Below are positions 50,150-61,348 of a stretch of 64,000 bases of DNA, piece after piece. Where the stretch lies: contig NZ_JARQXA010000009.1 of NCBI RefSeq assembly GCF_029543155.1, positions 62,001 to 126,000 of the forward strand, in the 5' to 3' direction. The translations under genes and the position numbers were made by a program. Source of the DNA: Sphingomonas sp. HITSZ_GF. GTDB lineage: Bacteria > Pseudomonadota > Alphaproteobacteria > Sphingomonadales > Sphingomonadaceae. The number at the start of each line of letters is the position of its first letter. Position 1 is the first letter of the stretch. The notes under the pieces were generated by a model. The model was not told the DNA's origin. It was given only the letters and a program-made list of their open reading frames with translations, and did not search any database.

Positions 50150-51685
50150 TCAGGCCGCGTCCCGCGCATCCTCCCCGCCCAGCGCCACTGCCTCGATCCA
50201 GCAATCGACCTGGCCGGCGATCTTCTGGAGCAGGCCGGCATGGAGGTGGGTCACGTCGGCCATCTCGTCCGGCCCGGCGATGTCGGCGACGTCGAGCACC
50301 CAGACATGCGCCGGATTCTCGCGCGCTGCCTTGCGCCACAGCGCGTTGAGCCGGCGGCAGCGCTCGGGGCCGAGATTGTGGGCGGGACGATATCTGTCCG
50401 CAGGCGCGTCCTCAGGCGGGAGGACGACGAGCATGCGGCGGTCCTGCTCGATCAGCAGGATCAGCGTGCGGATGATGCAGGTCTCGTACAGGCCGATATC
50501 GACCAGCGGCCAGCGCTCGCCCCAGCGGCCGTCGAGATAGTCGACCGCGGCGCCATAGACGAGCAAGGGCGGGAAGGCCTGATCCTGCCAGCTGCCGTCG
50601 TCCATCATCGCCATCGAGAAGACGCGCGGGTGATGATCGAACTCGATCGCGGGGCGGAAGCGGCTGTAATGCGCGATGCCGCCCGACTGGCAATCGAACA
50701 TGATGCGGATCGCCGGCTCGGCGAGGAGCTGCGGCGCCTGTTCGGCGAGGATTTCGGCGCGGACCCGGGGATCGTGGAAATCGCTATCGGCGATCCAGTC
50801 GGGATCGGTGCGGTCGAACCGGCCGTCCCAGGCGCTGGTATCGATCGCCGGCCATTTCTCGCGGACCTTGGACAGCGCATAAGCTTCCAGGCCCATGTGC
50901 ATGATCCGGCACGAGAAAGTGAAATGGACAAGCACCTGCGCGGCGCGATCGACCATGACGAAGCCGACCAGGCCGTGGCGGCCATAGGCGTCCCAGGCGA
51001 AGATCGACCAGCTGTCGAACCCGACGACGTCGATGATGTCGGCCTCGAGCCGGGCCTGATCGACGCGCGAGCCGGTATAGTTGAGCTGGTTCGAGCGGTT
51101 GACGAGATCGGCGATCCGGGGCGCGAAATCGAGATTGTCCATCAGATAGGGCGCGGTGGCGTGGAGGCCGCAGCTGCGCAGGAAATCGTGGTTCGACAGC
51201 GCCGGCACGGCGGCGCGATCGGCCTTGCGGCGCTCCAGCATCCGGTAGCGCTCGACCCGGCTCTTGCCGGGCGGGGTGCGCGCGAGCAGCCCGGCGAGGT
51301 GATCATCGGCATCGGAGCGGGTAATCTCGAGTAGCTGAATCTCGGGGATCGCATGCGCGACTTCGCGCAGGTTCGCCGAATTGTCGTCGACGAACAGCAC
51401 ATCGGCGGGGCGCAGTTGCATGTCGCCGAGGATCGCGCGGATCGCCTCGGGCTTGGGCGTGAAGGCGATGTGGGGAAAGACGAATTCGTCCCACAGGCCG
51501 AGCGCGCGCAGCTTCGCCTCGGCGGTGGCATGGTCGTTCTTCGAGCAGATCGAGGATACGACGCCGCGCGCATTGAACGCGCGGACCAGCTCGGCACGAT
51601 GCTGGTGGAGGCGCACCGCCTCGCCATCGGCGAGCGTGCCGGACCAGAGCGTGTCGTCGAGATCCCAGATGATGAGCTTGAGCAT
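50150..51685 (-). CDS. FkbH-like HAD-superfamily protein (HAD-IIIC), stand-alone
   Basis: 511 residues. The N-terminal HAD domain has WDLDDTLWSGTL (D-x-D-x-T), SICSKNDHATAEAK and the FVDDNSANLREV loop, matching FkbH and HAD-IIIC phosphatases that load glyceryl units onto carrier proteins in polyketide pathways. About 330 residues follow that show no clear domain. No carrier protein or assembly-line genes are nearby. It may act in surface polysaccharide or lipid work. Confidence 0.75.
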   Translation of the reverse strand: MLKLIIWDLDDTLWSGTLADGEAVRLHQHRAELVRAFNARGVVSSICSKNDHATAEAKLRALGLWDEFVFPHIAFTPKPEAIRAILGDMQLRPADVLFVDDNSANLREVAHAIPEIQLLEITRSDADDHLAGLLARTPPGKSRVERYRMLERRKADRAAVPALSNHDFLRSCGLHATAPYLMDNLDFAPRIADLVNRSNQLNYTGSRVDQARLEADIIDVVGFDSWSIFAWDAYGRHGLVGFVMVDRAAQVLVHFTFSCRIMHMGLEAYALSKVREKWPAIDTSAWDGRFDRTDPDWIADSDFHDPRVRAEILAEQAPQLLAEPAIRIMFDCQSGGIAHYSRFRPAIEFDHHPRVFSMAMMDDGSWQDQAFPPLLVYGAAVDYLDGRWGERWPLVDIGLYETCIIRTLILLIEQDRRMLVVLPPEDAPADRYRPAHNLGPERCRRLNALWRKAARENPAHVWVLDVADIAGPDEMADVTHLHAGLLQKIAGQVDCWIEAVALGGEDARDAA

Positions 51686-51728
51686 CCTTCATTCTAGGAC
51701 GCTCGGCCGGGGAGCGGCGCACTTACTC

Positions 51729-51756
51729 CGTCATCCCGGCGAAAGCCGGGATGACG
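51729..51756. repeat. dRS3/REP-like hairpin, copy 4
   Basis: A single perfect 12-bp hairpin: CGTCATCCCGGC-GAAA-GCCGGGATGACG. It is between two leftward genes and lacks the second arm of the other copies. Confidence 0.75.
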
Positions 51757-51776
51757 ATTATTTGCTGACGGCTTTT

Positions 51777-52682
51777 TTAGAGCAGCCCCTGCGCGCGGTA
51801 CCAGGCGGCGGTGGCGGCGAGGCCGGCGGGCGTTTCGACCTGGGGCTTCCACAGATTGGCGGGCGGGCGCCGATCCGCATCGACCACCCAATCCTCATGG
51901 CAGAAATAGGCGACGCGATCCGGCGTGAGCTTGGCGTTCTTGCCACGGACCAGCCGGTCCATATGGGCGCCGGCCATCAGCAGCATGCGCGGGAGGGCGA
52001 AGGAAGCCACCCGCTTGCCGAGCGCGGTGCCGATCGCCTGGGCGAACTGCTTGTGGCTCCAGCCGGTCTCGGTGCCGTCATCGGCGTCGAGGATCTGGTT
52101 GCAGCCGTCGGTGGCGGCGAGCGCGAGCAGCAGGCGGCCGAGGTCGCTCACCTCGATCAGCGAGATACGGCCGCCACGCGGCATCAGCGCAAGGCCCTTC
52201 TTCGCCAGCTTGAACAGCTCGAGCATCTCGAGGTCGCCCGGGCCGTAGATCGCCGGCGGCCGGACGATCGCCCAGTCGAGGCCCGAGGCCATGACCAGCC
52301 TGTCGCCCTCGGCCTTGGACCAGCCATAGGCGGAAAGCTCCGGCTCGCGCGCGGCAAGCGAGGAGACATGGACGAAGCGGGTGACGCCCCTGGCCTTGGC
52401 GGCATCGAGCATGTTGCGGGTGCCGTCGATATTGCCGGCGGCGAAGCTGGCCTTGTCGGGCGCGTTGACCACGCCGGCGACATGGATGACCGCATCGGCG
52501 CCTTCGCAGAGCCGGGCAAGCGCTTCGGTCGCGTTGAGGTCGCCCTGGACCCAGGTGATGCCTTCCCGCTCCGCCTGCTGGCGGCGCGTTAGCGCGCGGA
52601 CCTGGTGGCCGGCTTCGAGCGCAAGCGCGATCAGGCGGGTGCCGACAAAGCCGGTGCCGCCGGTAAGGGCGATGATGCTCAC
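51777..52682 (-). CDS. NAD-dependent epimerase/dehydratase (extended SDR)
   Basis: 301 residues with the nucleotide-binding GGTGFVGTRL, the catalytic Tyr/Lys in YGWSKAEGD and the Ser in VHVSSLAA. This fold covers UDP-sugar epimerases, reductases and ceramide-pathway reductases. It overlaps proB by ATGA, which is likely a coincidence of operon order rather than a shared path. A ceramide reductase role is possible given spt in the window but is unsupported. Confidence 0.75.
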   Translation of the reverse strand: MSIIALTGGTGFVGTRLIALALEAGHQVRALTRRQQAEREGITWVQGDLNATEALARLCEGADAVIHVAGVVNAPDKASFAAGNIDGTRNMLDAAKARGVTRFVHVSSLAAREPELSAYGWSKAEGDRLVMASGLDWAIVRPPAIYGPGDLEMLELFKLAKKGLALMPRGGRISLIEVSDLGRLLLALAATDGCNQILDADDGTETGWSHKQFAQAIGTALGKRVASFALPRMLLMAGAHMDRLVRGKNAKLTPDRVAYFCHEDWVVDADRRPPANLWKPQVETPAGLAATAAWYRAQGLL

Positions 52683-53785
52683 AGCAGCGCCATATGGCTG
52701 CGGTGGACGAGTGTCGAACGCGGGGCATAGCCGAGCAGATCGGCCTGATCCTCGTTGCGGCGGCCGAGGATGCGGGCGGCGTCCTCGGCGGGATATTCGG
52801 CGAGACCGCGGGCGAGCGGCCTGCCGTCCGGCCCCGCGATCACCACCAGGTCGCCGCGGGCGAAATCGCCTTCGATGCGGGTGGCGCCGGCCGCGAGCAG
52901 GCTGCGCCCCTGCCCCAGCGCCTTCGCCGCGCCGGCATCGACATGGATCGTGCCATGCGCGGTGATGCCGCCTGCCAGCCAGGCCTTGCGCGCGGGCGCG
53001 GCCTTCTCGGCGACGAACAGGCTGTGCTTCGCCTCGGCCGAGAGCGGATGTTCGATCCGGCCCGAGGCGATGGCGAGATGCGCGCCGGCGGCATTGGCGA
53101 TGCGCGCGGCGGCGATCTTCGAGACCATGCCGCCCGAGCCCATGCCCGACGCGCTGCCCTTGTCGGCCATGCCCTCGATCGCGCCGTCGATCCGCTCGAT
53201 GCGCGGGATATGCACCGCGCCGGGCAGCGCCGGGTTGCGGTCGTAGAGCCCGTCGATATCGGAGAGCAGCACGACGCCCCCCGCCCCCGCCGCCTGGGCA
53301 ACGCGCGCGGCGAGCCGGTCATTGTCGCCGAAGCGGATTTCCTCGGTGGCGACGCTGTCATTCTCGTTGAGCACGGGCACGACGCCGAGGCCGAGCAGCC
53401 GATCGAGCGTGGCGGCGGCATTGAGGTAGCGGCGACGGTCTTCGAGGTCGCCGAGGGTGACCAGCATCTGCGCGGCGGTGAGACCGTTGGCGCCGAGGAC
53501 ATCGGCCCAGACGCGGCTCAGCTCGATCTGACCGGTGGCGGCAGCGGCCTGTGCGTCCTCCAGGCTGGCGCGGCCGCCCTTGGCGAGCTTGAGGCGCCGG
53601 GCCCCGAGCGCGATCGCGCCCGAGGAGACCACCGCGACCTGCTGCCCTTCCCGGGCGCGCGCGGCGATATCGGCGGCGATGCCCTCGAGCCATTCCCGGC
53701 GCACGCTGCCGTCCGGGTCGACCAGCAGGGCCGAACCGATCTTGACGACGATGCGCGGACAGGATGCGGGCGGGAATAGGGACAT
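52679..53785 (-). CDS. proB: Glutamate 5-kinase
   Basis: 368 residues. The amino-acid-kinase domain has KIGSALLVDPDGSV, VSSGAIALGARRL, LNENDSVATEEIRFGDND and MGSGGMVSKIAAARIA; the PUA domain follows from about residue 275. It phosphorylates glutamate in proline synthesis. ATG 53785 is preferred over 53812. In many proteobacteria it sits just after obgE; here a DUF559 cassette separates the two. Confidence 0.95.
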   Translation of the reverse strand: MSLFPPASCPRIVVKIGSALLVDPDGSVRREWLEGIAADIAARAREGQQVAVVSSGAIALGARRLKLAKGGRASLEDAQAAAATGQIELSRVWADVLGANGLTAAQMLVTLGDLEDRRRYLNAAATLDRLLGLGVVPVLNENDSVATEEIRFGDNDRLAARVAQAAGAGGVVLLSDIDGLYDRNPALPGAVHIPRIERIDGAIEGMADKGSASGMGSGGMVSKIAAARIANAAGAHLAIASGRIEHPLSAEAKHSLFVAEKAAPARKAWLAGGITAHGTIHVDAGAAKALGQGRSLLAAGATRIEGDFARGDLVVIAGPDGRPLARGLAEYPAEDAARILGRRNEDQADLLGYAPRSTLVHRSHMALL

Positions 53786-53837
53786 GGGGTTCCGCTTAGC
53801 GAGCATTGTCAAAATCGCAATGCAGGAGCATTTTCAG

Positions 53838-54294
53838 TCCTCCCCCGGAGGGGGAGGGGGACCAGCCGAAGGCTGGTGGAGGGGTAGCCCGCCGCATGCT
53901 GCACGGCCCGAAACGAACGCAGGAGCGCGCCGCCAGACTGCGCCGGGAGCTATCGCTGCCCGAAGTCCTGCTCTGACTGGAGCTTCGCAAACGCCCTGGC
54001 GGACTGCGCTTTCGCAAGCAACATCCTGCAGGCATCTATGTCCTCGACTTCTTCTGCCCCGCCCGGTGTTTGGCCATCGAAGTGGATGGCGAAGCGCATG
54101 AGCGAGGGGATCGGCCGGAACGCGACGTTCAGCGCGACGCGTGGCTGGCGTCCGAAGGGGTGCGTGTGCTTCGTATTCCGGCATCGGAAGTTCTGGGAAA
54201 TATGGAAGGGGCAGTCCGCCACATCGTGGCTTTCGCCCGCGGCTAGCTACCCCTCCACCGCCTTCGGCGGTCCCCCTCCCCCTCCGGGGGAGGA
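53838..54294. mobile_element. DUF559 cassette A: inverted-repeat element between obgE and proB
   Basis: A 457-bp unit bounded by inverted repeats of about 50 and 48 bases (53838-53887 and 54247-54294). The outer 23 bases of each arm fold into a hairpin with CCTCCCCC and GGGGGAGG stems. An inner stem reads ACCAGCC-GAA-GGCTGGT on the left but ACCGCC-GAA-GGCGGT on the right, so both keep pairing although their bases differ. The DUF559 gene fills the interior and its stop touches the right arm. It lies eight bases after the obgE stop. No target-site duplication is obvious. Confidence 0.65.
53896..54246 (+). pseudogene. DUF559 (Vsr/PD-(D/E)XK-like nuclease) gene with an in-frame stop
   Basis: Frame 53896 reads a DUF559 protein: RRELSLPEVLL, stop at 53974, then LRFRKQHPAGIYVLDFFCPA, CLAIEVDGEAHERGDRPERD and AWLASEGVRVLRI. 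The TGA stands where the intact copy at 57909-58301 has the conserved Trp (AEKLIW), so a TGG-to-TGA mutation is likely. The D (YVLDFF) and E-V-D (AIEVDG) residues of the nuclease core remain. It ends at the right arm of the repeat. Confidence 0.8.
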
Positions 54295-54301
54295 TTTTAG
54301 A

Positions 54302-56800
<2,499 letters not shown>

Positions 56801-56804
<4 letters not shown>

Positions 56805-57901
56805 TGGGCCTGACCCAGTTCTTCCCGTCGCGCACCATGTCCGCCTACATGGCCAAGATGTTCCTGGTGCGCACCTTCGCTATTCTCGGCGCGCTGGTGC
56901 TCATCCTTCAGTCGCTCGACTTGCTCACCGAGAGCGGCCGCGTGCTGGCCCAGCCCGGCAACGGCGATGCCGAGATCTGGCGCTATGTGAGCCTGCGGGT
57001 TCCCCAGATTGCCGCGACCTTCCTGCCCTATTCGGTGCTGCTCGGATCGATCCTGACGCTGTTCCAGCTCAACCAGAACAGCGAAGTGACCGCGATGAAG
57101 GCCTCCGGCCTCTCCGCGCACCAGGTGCTGGCACCGCTGCTGCTCACCGGCGTGGTGGTCGCCGCCATCTCCTTCCTGTTCAACGACCGGATCGTGACGC
57201 GCGCCACCGCGACGCTCGAGCAGTGGAAGAAGGTGGAATATGCGGCGCTGCCGATCGACCGGGGCGACCGCAGCAACGTGTGGGTGAAGGGCGACAATAA
57301 CCTGATCCAGGTGCAGCAGATCCGCGGGCGCGGCGATGCGGCGCAGCTCTACGGCATCACCGTCTATGAGCGGCAGAACCGCTCGCTGGTCAGCATCCTG
57401 ACCGCGCCGCACGGCGTGCGCGACGGCAATGGCTGGCGCGTCGACAATGCCGAGCGCTTCACCGTGGCGACCGACAAGAAGGCCAAGGTCGGCAGCGTGG
57501 TGATTGGCCACAATATCCGGCCGGACCAGTTCACCCTCGCCCATGTCGACGCCGATTCGATGGACTTCCTGACGCTCAACGACGCGATCGGCGACCTGAA
57601 GGTGGCCGGCCGCCAGACCGACGCGCTGGAAGGCGCGCTGTGGCACAAGCTGGCCGGGCCGCTCTCGGCGATCCTGATGCCGCTGCTGGGCGCAGTCGCC
57701 GGCTTCGGCCTGGCGCGCTCGGGCAAGCTGTTCGTCCGCGCCGTGATCGGCATGGCGCTGGGCTTCCTCTATTTCGTCGCCGACAATTTCGCGCTCGCGA
57801 TGGGCAATCTGGGCGCCTACCCCCCCTTCCTCGCCGCCTGGGCGCCGTTCCTGCTGTTCCTGATGATCGGCGAAGCGGTGCTGCTGCGGACGGAGGAATA
57901 G
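56801..57901 (+). CDS. lptG: LPS export permease LptG
   Basis: 366 residues with the same layout as LptF: helix FAILGALVLILQSLDLLTES, the LNQNSEVTAMKASGLSAHQV coupling loop and C-terminal helices after the periplasmic jellyroll. It pairs with LptF. It is followed after 20 bases by cassette B. Confidence 0.92.
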
Positions 57902-57908
57902 GCGCAGG

Positions 57909-58301
57909 CTACTCCCTTCTTCTCCCCTCCCTGGAAGGGAGGGGTCGGGGGTGGGTTGGCCTGCCACGGGCCGTGACTTCCGCGAGAATGGCTTCCGCTA
58001 CCCCGTCGGGATTCTCCACTACGTCCGAATTCCAGAAGCGCAGGACCTTCCATCCCAGCGATTCCAGAAACGCAGTGCGCCGCGCGTCATATTCAGAATC
58101 GATGTGCTGGCTGCCGTCGAGCTCAATTGCGAGCCTCACGCTGCGGCAGGCGATGTCGAGGAAATAGGGGCCGACGCGATGTTCGCGCGTAAAGCGTGGG
58201 CGGAACGGCGAAATGCGGTGCCAGATTAGCTTCTCCGCGTCCGTTGGGTTGTTGCGCAGCTCGCGGGCGCGTTGGGTCAGCTTGGGTGGCACCCTTGGCA
58301 T
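57909..58301 (-). CDS. DUF559 nuclease-like protein (intact copy)
   Basis: 130 residues with the full DUF559 pattern: DAEKLIWHRISP, FTREHRVGPYFLDIAC, VRLAIELDGSQHIDSEYDAR and LGWKVLRFWNSDV. The D (YFLDI) and E-x-D (AIELDG) match the PD-(D/E)XK/Vsr nuclease core, so endonuclease activity is likely but unproven. The last 15 or so residues (THPRPLPSREG) are encoded by the left inverted repeat itself, so the repeat forms the protein's tail. Confidence 0.8.
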   Translation of the reverse strand: MPRVPPKLTQRARELRNNPTDAEKLIWHRISPFRPRFTREHRVGPYFLDIACRSVRLAIELDGSQHIDSEYDARRTAFLESLGWKVLRFWNSDVVENPDGVAEAILAEVTARGRPTHPRPLPSREGRRRE

Positions 58302-58370
58302 TCATTGATGCTACGCCAGCCCTCGCGGAGGGCAACCCACCCCCAGCCCCTCCCTTCCAGGGAGGGGAGT
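57922..58370. mobile_element. DUF559 cassette B: inverted-repeat element between lptG and the desaturase
   Basis: A 449-bp unit with 37-base inverted repeats (57922-57958 and 58334-58370) that differ at two central bases. Each outer end folds as CCCCTCCC-TGGAA-GGGAGGGG, an 8-bp stem as in cassette A though the base content differs. The intact DUF559 gene lies inside, antisense to lptG. Size and layout match cassette A. Confidence 0.65.
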
Positions 58371-58375
58371 TTGAA

Positions 58376-58406
58376 ACAAAAAGGCCGGGGATCGCTCCCC
58401 GGCCTT
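58376..58406 (-). terminator. Rho-independent terminator of the desaturase gene
   Basis: AAGGCCGGGGA-TCGC-TCCCCGGCCTT pairs over 11 bases. On the minus strand it runs into TTTTTG, so it ends the leftward desaturase transcript. It touches the edge of cassette B. Confidence 0.8.
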
Positions 58407-58432
58407 CTCTGTTTCAACCGTCCGCGAAAGGA

Positions 58433-59548
58433 TCAGCGGGCGCCCATCGTGCTCTGCGCGAGGCGGTGCATCAGGCCGCGCAGCGTGGGGTAATTGGCCT
58501 TGTGATAGGCCGACGCCTCTTCGAGCGCGCCCGAGATGCGGCGGTGCGCCTCGTCGAGCGCGTGATAGGGCAGGCTCGGCAGCAAATGGTGCAGCGCGTG
58601 GTAGCGCAGGCCGACCGGCGCCCAGAGATAGGCGAGGAAGCCCGGCGTCGGCACGTTGACGCTGTCGAGATACTGGGCCGTCACCGTCAGCGGCTCGCCG
58701 TCATTCTCCCAGAGATGCGCCACGAGGGTGCGGACCTGGTTGATCACCGCCACGCCGGCGACGACCGCGAGATAGATGCCGAAGGCGCGCAGCGGCACCA
58801 CGCCGGTCGCAACTGCGGTGATCAGCGCGATCGAGAAGATGCTGGCGCCGGCTTCCTGCCAGTACCACTGCTTGCGGAACTCGCCCTCGGGCGCGCGGCG
58901 CGAGAATTTCGGATTGATCTGCAGCCCCGAATATTTGGCGACGACGAGGCGGCGCAGCGGCGGGATCACCAGCGAGAGCGGGGTGAGCACGCCGAAGCGG
59001 ATCAGCATCGCCACCGGCAGCAGCAGCGAAACGAGCAGGAACATCGGCAGCGTCCACGGCTTCATCAGCGCGAGCGGCAGATATTCGGGATCCTCGACCG
59101 TGCCGTAGCGGGTGCGGGCATGGTGCATGGTATGCACGCCTTCGTACATGAACGAAGGCACGAGCAGCGGCACGCCGAGGATCAGGTTCCACACCAGGCG
59201 GAAGTTCGGCAGCAGCGAATGCTTGAGATGGGTGATCTCGTGGATGAACAGGCTGGCGCGATAGAGCGCGAGCACCGCCACCACGCCGGCGAGCAGCGCC
59301 AGCGGCCAGCTGGGCGCCAGGATGGTCGCGGCGAGCGCGCCATAGCCGATCCCGGCCGACAGCAGCATGTCCGTCCAGTAGATGCGCCTGTTGGGCGTGT
59401 GCAGGTCGCGCGTCAGCTCGGCCGCGGCGCGCAGCATCGCGCGATCATCGGGCACGCCGGAAAGCTTGATACGCGCCGAGGCCGGCGCCGTTTCCGGCTC
59501 GGCATCGTCGATCTTCAGGGCAAGCGATTTCGTCATGATGTCTGCCAT
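58433..59548 (-). CDS. Membrane fatty acid desaturase
   Basis: 371 residues. The three histidine boxes HEITHLKH, HTMHHAR and HALHH bind the di-iron centre. Two pairs of helices flank them (PLALLAGVVAVLALY and GVVPLRAFGIYLAV). It adds a double bond to membrane acyl chains, probably with ferredoxin or cytochrome as donor. The start is either 59548 or ATG 59536. It is divergent from the GNAT that may be a ceramide synthase, an interesting lipid pairing. Confidence 0.85.
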   Translation of the reverse strand: MADIMTKSLALKIDDAEPETAPASARIKLSGVPDDRAMLRAAAELTRDLHTPNRRIYWTDMLLSAGIGYGALAATILAPSWPLALLAGVVAVLALYRASLFIHEITHLKHSLLPNFRLVWNLILGVPLLVPSFMYEGVHTMHHARTRYGTVEDPEYLPLALMKPWTLPMFLLVSLLLPVAMLIRFGVLTPLSLVIPPLRRLVVAKYSGLQINPKFSRRAPEGEFRKQWYWQEAGASIFSIALITAVATGVVPLRAFGIYLAVVAGVAVINQVRTLVAHLWENDGEPLTVTAQYLDSVNVPTPGFLAYLWAPVGLRYHALHHLLPSLPYHALDEAHRRISGALEEASAYHKANYPTLRGLMHRLAQSTMGAR

Positions 59549-59688
59549 TTGGCGGGAGATAGTGGCTTTATGGTGGCATTCCAGGGGTTAGGACGAGGCA
59601 CCCCGGCCCCTGTAATGCCGTGCTTGACACTGGACCCTTGGCGAAGGACTGCATTGCGCTGAATCAAACCCAAGAAAGGGCTTTCCCC

Positions 59689-60846
59689 TTGCCCAGCGGC
59701 CCGCTCAGCATCCGTCCCGTCTCTTCCAAGCGCGATACCAAGCAGTTCATCGAGATCGCCTACACGCTCAATTCGGGCGACCCGAACTGGGTGCCGCCGC
59801 TGCGCGACGAAGTGGCGTCGACGATCAGCCCGAAGAAGAATGGCTGGTTCAGCCATGCCGAGGCCCAGTATTTCCTCGCCGAGCGCGACGGCAAGGCGGT
59901 GGGGCGCATCTCGGCGCATATCGACCGGCTGGCGCTGGAGATGCCGGCCGAGCAGGGCTTCGGCCCGGGCACCGGCTTCTGGGGCCTGTTCGAGGCGGAG
60001 GACCAGAATGCCGCCAAGGCGCTGATCAATGCCGCCGAGGACTGGCTGCGCGGCAAGGGCATGACCAGGGCATTGGGGCCGGTCAGCCTGTCGATCTGGG
60101 AGGAGCCCGGCCTGCTGGTGAAGGGGCACGACCACTCCCCCACCGTGCTGATGGGCCACCACCCGGCGCATTATCAGGGCTGGATCGAGGCGGCGGGCTA
60201 CAAGCCGGCCAAGTCGCTGATCACCTACGACCTCGACGTGAGCAAGCCGTTCCCGCCGCTGATCAACCGCATCGTCGAGAATGGCGAGAAGAACCCCAAG
60301 ATCCGCATCCGCAAGGTCGACAAGTCGAAGTTCGACCAGGAAGCGGCGATCATCCTGGCGATCCTCAACGATGCCTGGGCGGACAATTGGGGCTTCGTGC
60401 CGCTGACCCAGCCCGAGATCGACGATGTCGGGAAGAAGCTGAAGCCGCTGGTGTTCGAGGATCTGATCATGATCGCCGAGCTCGAAGGCGAACCGGTGGC
60501 CTTCATGGTCACCCTGCCCGACCTCAACGAAGCGGTGAAGCCGCTGAACGGCTCGCTGCTGCCCTTCGGCTGGGCCAAGCTGCTCTGGTGGCTGCGCAAG
60601 CCACAGGTGCGGACGATGCGCGTGCCGCTGATGGGCGTGGTGAAGCGGCTCCAGGCCTCGCGCATGGCGAGCCAGCTGGCCTTCATGATGATCGAATATA
60701 TCCGCCGCGCGGCGGTGGCCAATTACGGCGCGAGCCGCGGCGAGATCGGCTGGGTGCTCGACGACAACCAGGGCATGAACGCGATCGCCGACGCGATCGA
60801 ATCCAAGGTCAACCGCGAATACGTCATCTACCAGAAGCCGCTCTGA
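59689..60846 (+). CDS. Large GNAT-fold acyltransferase (YghO-like; possible bacterial ceramide synthase)
   Basis: 385 residues from TTG 59689, which has AAAGGG eight bases ahead; upstream starts lack such a site. It contains a GNAT-like fold with a large conserved body (DPNWVPPLRDEV, ARALGPVSLS-like TRALGPVSLSIWEEPGLLV, and GEIGWVLDDNQGMNAIADAI). The group is usually called N-acetyltransferase or YghO. Reported bacterial ceramide synthases in Caulobacter are GNAT-fold proteins of about this size. With spt and its ACP elsewhere in the window, a ceramide synthase role is attractive, but a direct match was not tested. Confidence 0.6.
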   Translation: MPSGPLSIRPVSSKRDTKQFIEIAYTLNSGDPNWVPPLRDEVASTISPKKNGWFSHAEAQYFLAERDGKAVGRISAHIDRLALEMPAEQGFGPGTGFWGLFEAEDQNAAKALINAAEDWLRGKGMTRALGPVSLSIWEEPGLLVKGHDHSPTVLMGHHPAHYQGWIEAAGYKPAKSLITYDLDVSKPFPPLINRIVENGEKNPKIRIRKVDKSKFDQEAAIILAILNDAWADNWGFVPLTQPEIDDVGKKLKPLVFEDLIMIAELEGEPVAFMVTLPDLNEAVKPLNGSLLPFGWAKLLWWLRKPQVRTMRVPLMGVVKRLQASRMASQLAFMMIEYIRRAAVANYGASRGEIGWVLDDNQGMNAIADAIESKVNREYVIYQKPL

Positions 60847-60865
60847 GGCTTCGAAACGGCCACGA

Positions 60866-60900
60866 CCGGCCTGCTCCCGGTTGCAATGGGAGCAGGCCGG
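60866..60900 (+). terminator. Perfect 13-bp hairpin after the large GNAT gene
   Basis: CCGGCCTGCTCCC (60866-60878) pairs with 60888-60900 around a 9-base loop. There is no U-tract. It lies between convergent genes. Confidence 0.5.
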
Positions 60901-60979
60901 CGCCGGCCTAGGGAACCGGGGGAACGAAACCCGCGGCGGCGGAACGCTACTGGCCGCCGCGGGAGCCCTCCCTGGGCGT

Positions 60980-61249
60980 TCAGCGCGGCTGCTTCATCAA
61001 TTCCAGGGGATCGATGCCGTCGGCGAGCCAGTCCGCACGGGTGCGGCACTGACGCTTCGGGATCCTCGAGCCCGTCATCAGGGCGTCGATGCAGTATTTG
61101 CGACTGTCGGCCTTCGGCGACTGCTCTTCCTGCTTGGGTTTGGCGGCCGGATCATTTCCGACAGCGGCGGCGGGGGAGACGGCGCCGGCGGCGAAAGTGA
61201 TGCCGGCCAGCAGGGTGGCAGCGGCAGAAACAAGGGTCTTGCGGGTCAT
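60980..61249 (-). CDS. Small secreted protein, first of a tandem paralogous pair
   Basis: 89 residues with a signal peptide (LVSAAATLLAGITFAAGAVS) and a short mature chain with two cysteines (KYCIDALM, KRQCRTRADW). It matches the product of 61349-61621 in KYC-x5-TG-x3-PKR-x-C-x-TRA-x-W, so the two are duplicates. No known domain. Both are leftward and 99 bases apart. Confidence 0.65.
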   Translation of the reverse strand: MTRKTLVSAAATLLAGITFAAGAVSPAAAVGNDPAAKPKQEEQSPKADSRKYCIDALMTGSRIPKRQCRTRADWLADGIDPLELMKQPR

Positions 61250-61348
61250 ATCGAATTCCTTTGGCTCAGGGGGGCAGAGCCGGCGAACGGTCGGCGCTCC
61301 GGGGGCAGCACCGCAGCCGTTCGCCGCGCAGGGGGCGGCGTCAGCCGC

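Noticed and set aside
53974-53976. TGA read as selenocysteine in the DUF559 gene
   Set aside because: The matching residue in the intact copy is Trp, and no SECIS-like hairpin was seen directly after it; a simple nonsense mutation fits better.
53840-54295. CRISPR array, suggested by the repeated G-rich palindromes
   Set aside because: There are only two inverted copies around a gene, no direct repeats with spacers, and no cas genes.
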